The notes beneath the pieces are model-generated. The model ran no database searches. It saw only the letters and a program-made list of their open reading frames with translations, and had not been told where the DNA came from. A DNA stretch of 64,000 bases from Margaritispora aquatica (lineage: Eukaryota > Ascomycota > Leotiomycetes > Helotiales > Discinellaceae): the NCBI GenBank assembly GCA_007644065.1, contig VJWN01000012.1:175758-239757 (forward strand). Direction: 5' to 3'. Within the stretch, counting starts at the first letter, position 1. Every line of letters starts with the position of its first letter. Positions 60,000-64,000 of the stretch are shown here, in pieces. Made by a program: the position numbers and the translations under genes.

Positions 60000-62279
60000 T
60001 GAGAATGGAGTGAACGATCATTGGCTGATCATTGGATGCGACTCATGAATGGATAGTAATAGTTTCCATGAGCTTTTTCGATGTCCACCAATATCTCGGA
60101 TCGAGATAAATAGGATCGATGCAAAATTCTAGGTCCTTATCGCTGAGCGTGAACATACGTAAGGGGGTCCAATGAGTCGAGTGACTTGCCAATTACATCA
60201 ACTAAAAAGAAGAAGAAAACCACCCTTCAACCTTTGATCACAACAAATCCTGGAGCATAAATAAAGCCTCCTCGAAACTTTCATATCTCCAAGTGCCTTA
60301 CAGCGAAATTCACCATCGGTATAGGGAGGCAGTCTACACGTAGTGGATCGTAGTCTATATGATTTAGTTGCAGAATAGAAAGTATTGTCAGTTAAATACG
60401 GTTTCAATTTTCGACTTCATTGCTTCTTCACACCTATTCCGAGAGAATATTAGTACGGATATTTAGAACAAGGTAAATATCGAGGTATTGTTGCTGTTGA
60501 TGTTTTCTTTTTCGGATTTTCCGAAAAATAAGTCCTGTCAACTCACCCTTCCGTCACTTATACTTTCGCAACAAATAGCACGACGCAACAAAAGGCACGA
60601 CTAAGTCGTCTCTCTTCTCACACAATTCTTTCCAACTTGGCTGTTTGTCGACAACTCTAAAGCAAACCATAACAACGACTTGCCACACTCAATCGACATC
60701 AAATACAAAGAGAACCTCGACCATACCATGCCGTAGTCTTTTGTTCCCAGGCCCTGGCATTTCGATCTGCGTACCCATAGAAGTATCTATACATTCTACT
60801 AGTCAAGTAAAGGAACCTGGGATTGAGTTTTGCAGTTCACTTCGATTCGTTTCTCTGATCTTGCTTGATGGACCTTGTAGAACCTGATTACTCCCAAGCA
60901 CTTTGTCCAAAATTCAAGTACAACGTCAGCTTCACTGTCATTTGCATAATATCTGACTCACAATCACCTCAGATATAGTAGAGCTATAAATAAATTAGCT
61001 TACGGTCGCTTATTTCAAGCATTCCAGACTTGTTGACATACTGAAGGGCATCTTTCTTGCTGCAGTACAACAGGTGCAACTTCTAGGGGGGCGGGGAGGT
61101 GTCATTTGTACCAGGTTGGTAACACTTATAAACTATTAAATGCTTATTCTGAATGTCATCGGTGCTGATTTATGATTAAACTTACGTATTTGCTGTCAAG
61201 TGCATCCTCCCGTTCGCTTTCTGTCAACCACCTCTGAAGTTGAGCTGAGCACCCACTTTCCACAGATCCCTCCTTTTTGTTGTTAAGGATTCATACGTTA
61301 TGTAAATCAAAGAGTATGGGAAGTCTATCTATAAATCTGCCAGGGTCACTCCACGTGCAAGGTAGCAATGTATCTTCAAGCCACGAATAGAACCGAAGCC
61401 TTTTCTGGAGAATGCAGGGTTCCAAGGTCTGAAGTCGTGACCTATTCATAAGATAATTTTACAGCTTATTGATATCAAGATGTGGCTGAAGGATGCTTAC
61501 TTGCTTTGAACCTCTTCGATTTACTTCAATTACTCGACATCAAATATGTCAAGTGAACAAGCATTTGTTCGAACGTCACCTCACAAATGACTACCTCAGT
61601 GATTCACCTTTATCCCACGATGTACTAACATTATTCATAATCACCAGTAAATAAAATCAATAATTCCCCACCCTCCTCCAAACATCGATTTCCCAACCCA
61701 AACATTTCCCCCTGCCCCCCCTCAGTTTTTCGTTTTCGTTATCTCGCTCGCTTAAAACACCCACCCCTCGCCTCCCTTTCCGCCACATTCCAGACTACCT
61801 TACTTAGCCTGAGTAAGGTAGTGTTACCACCACCCATCACCCTTTCTCCAGGAGTTCTGCATCCGCATCCACACCCAACTATCGAATCGCAGCTACCCCC
61901 AACTTTTACTGGTGCGCCGAGGTCCCTTCACGTCACCCTGCCTACCTTTACTGAGCGAGCTTATTACCCCTCCAAGGTCCCCGATTGTTCGTGCTCGTAC
62001 CTGATTAAACCACTATTTCCACTACGACTTTATTGTCTGTCGATACTTCACCTTTCGACATTGCGCGGATACTGCGGATTTCAGAATTCAGTTTTCCAAT
62101 ACTCGCCTTTCACTGGATTAGGTTCAGGATCTGATCTGAGTTCAGCAACCAACGTGCCATCTTGAGAACAAGCAGAAACAAATCCTGCAACAAGAAAGCA
62201 CCAAGCAGACGACACACTCTAGACGAACCAAACGCAGCAACGACGAGAAGTTCGGCTAATTAGCGAACAAGCTGCAAAG
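60000..62279. other. Intergenic region with a 10-bp-arm inverted repeat
   Basis: No gene seen. A perfect inverted repeat with 10-bp arms lies at 61795-61821 (CTACCTTACT, seven-base spacer, AGTAAGGTAG), about 460 bp upstream of the secreted-protein start at 62280. Confidence 0.5.
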
Positions 62280-62950
62280 ATGCAGATCTCCGTTTGCCTT
62301 TTGTTGCTGGTCCTAGGAAGCTGCAGGTATGTTTCTATCTCTGCGTTTGAGTTCATTTTTGACTTGCTTGATTCTCAAATATGCTCTATTCCCCGCTTTG
62401 CAGTTGTGGAGAACACATGGCTGACTGTAAGAACAGCTTCATGTCCGCTCTCGCCCTCCCATTCACAGGTCCAGAAAGCCGCATCCCCTCAATCTCAGCA
62501 TCAACTCTCTCTCCAACAAAGACAGAGTCAACTATTCAGCCATCTTCACCCTCTCGCTTCCACGCAGCACCCGAGAACGCCCCTCCAACAGCAGAATTAC
62601 TCACGTTCGATCCAACCCTGCCTTCCATCCAAGATGACTCTCCCTCCTCACCACCACCACCACCCCCATCAAACACACAGCCAGAATGGAAACCCTACAC
62701 CGCACCGCCCGCGCTTCCAAACCAGCCTCAACTTCCGATGAGACAGACACTTCGTGAGGATAGTCCCGAGGTCTTCCCGCTCAGCTGCTCGACGTCCACG
62801 TATGATGGCGGCAAGTTGGTGTTCCATTGGGTGCAGAGTGATGGGAGCTGCAAGAGTCGGCTGGAAGTTAGGGTCAGGGCGTTGTTTCGATGGGAGTCAG
62901 GAGAGAGAGGAGAGGGGAAGCGGGTTTTGGTTGGTGAGGAGGCTTTTTAG
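62280..62950 (+). CDS. Secreted proline-rich protein of unknown function
   Basis: Two exons: 62280-62326 and 62404-62950, joined in phase to 197 aa. The first exon encodes a short signal peptide (MQISVCLLLLVLGSC). The mature part opens with a CGEHMADCKNSFMSALAL element, then a long Ser/Pro/Thr-rich stretch including a polyproline run at about residues 115-122. A C-terminal part follows with LSCSTSTYDGGKLVFHWVQS and GSCKSRLEVRVR. Four cysteines in total in the mature part. No family recognised. A small exported fungal protein is the likeliest class. Confidence 0.62.
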
Positions 62951-64000
62951 GATGGGTTGGGTGGTGTTGGAGGGTGTGAGAGGAGACGAGGATATGATGC
63001 ATACATGTGTTTTGGGATCAGGACAATAGCGCCGAGGAAGCCGGCATGGCATGCATGGAATGGTGTTCGGGGTGTTTATTGCGGTGTTCTGCCTCGACTT
63101 CGGGTTGGTCAGGTCCGGTTGGGCTATGAGATCAGACAGAAGTGAGCATCCTTTACTTTCTTCAGGTCTGGAGTAAGGATAGAGGTTGGATACTGGTGTG
63201 TTGGATTTGTTGTACGATAGGATATACCCCACGGTTGCTTACTTTTGCTTCTGCTTTTGAAATAGGCTGGATGGATGGTGGTGAATGCATGCATGGCAGG
63301 ATGAATGATAGAACTGGGGAAGTAGACTTAAGTCAAATAACTGGAGCTAAAGGCTGAAGCACTTGCACACTCAAGGACTAGACAACTAGTAATGGAACAA
63401 ATAACATCATAATGGAGGACGATAATAACGATGAATACAAATCCAACATATTCTAAATACATTCCGAGACGAGTTTGCTCTTGATTTTCTATACAAAATG
63501 ATATAAAACTAGTTGAATCACTTTACATCTCGCCGCACCGAAGCAGAGTCATTCTCGAGGCTAACGCAATCTAAACCCATCACGCACAGTATATCACGAA
63601 CGCATCCCTCAAAGATCAAGAAGTATCTGAGATATATGTAGATAACCCTACAGTTTTTAGTTACATCTTGATTAAAATGACATTGTGCGCATATATCGCA
63701 TGTGGTCCATCGTCCATCCCACAATTCATCAACCATGAGGTAGTCAGTCGTATAGTAACCCAAACGCCAACTGAAGCCCAGCCAAGCAAGCAAGCGCATA
63801 GCACCCGAAAAGTGACAGATATGCCAAATATCTCAAAGCTTCCATTTGCAGCTGAAAACATCGGCTCTTCCTCACTCCCTCTTGGCCCCTTTCTCTCTCC
63901 CATCACATCCCCATCTCCATCCCCATGCTCACATCACGTCACATCACAACTCCTATAAACTCAGTCAGCCTCCAAATCTCCCAAATCCCAACACCACAAA
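62951..64000. other. Window end, no supported gene
   Basis: Frames here are short and without motifs on both strands. Confidence 0.4.

Overview
The window looks like nuclear DNA of a filamentous ascomycete (Pezizomycotina). Genes carry short introns of about 44-130 nt with GTRNGT donors and CTNAC/CTGAC branch-like motifs. Gene content is fungal: a Rogdi/Rav2 protein, a HeLo-domain relic, an NLR-type STAND protein and fungal-type HNH and SRPK relatives. One long AT-rich block has the signature of repeat-induced point mutation (RIP). Genus cannot be read from the sequence.

Layout. 1-6.6 kb: the C-terminal part of a NACHT/ankyrin-type (NLR-like) gene, interrupted by a RIP-degraded Ty1/Copia retrotransposon whose 5' LTR junction coincides with the single ambiguous base of the window (1039). 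7.4-9.3 kb: an intact 4-coumarate-CoA-ligase-like acyl-CoA synthetase ending in a peroxisomal AKL signal. 9.7-10.2 kb: a possible small Cys-rich protein. 11.2-17.6 kb: a tandem array of four secreted cysteine-rich paralogues plus one relic, all on the + strand; the later copies show splice-site damage and a premature stop. 19.7-21.8 kb: a CCHC zinc-knuckle protein. 22.8-25.0 kb: divergent RNase P/MRP subunit Pop7 and RAVE subunit Rogdi/Rav2. 26.4-28.8 kb: a mitochondrial NIPSNAP protein divergent from ATP synthase subunit i/j (Atp18). 31.3-33.7 kb: an SRPK-kinase pseudogene and a Derlin. 36.2-38.2 kb: an APC-family permease. 38.4-39.3 kb: an unknown conserved-looking protein. 41.6-44.1 kb: a large single-pass membrane protein with Cys-rich ends. 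46.6-49.7 kb: divergent ARF6-type GTPase and mannose-6-phosphate isomerase. 50.1-51.5 kb: a cysteine-motif protein with an upstream acidic/C2H2 reading frame. 52-60 kb: an accessory block holding a kinase relic, a HeLo-domain pseudogene, two frameshifted PAN/Apple-domain genes and an intact HNH-domain gene between them. 62.3-62.95 kb: a secreted Pro-rich protein.

Housekeeping genes (Pop7, Rogdi, NIPSNAP, Atp18, Derlin, ARF6, PMI) read cleanly. The breakage concentrates in accessory families: NLR, secreted Cys-rich array, SRPK-like, HeLo, PAN. Secreted-protein duplication, transposon insertion, RIP and non-self-recognition-type relics together suggest a mosaic of stable core and fast-evolving islands. 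The candidate undescribed system is the secreted Cys-rich tandem array at 11.2-17.6 kb. All calls are by eye from translation; no database search was run.
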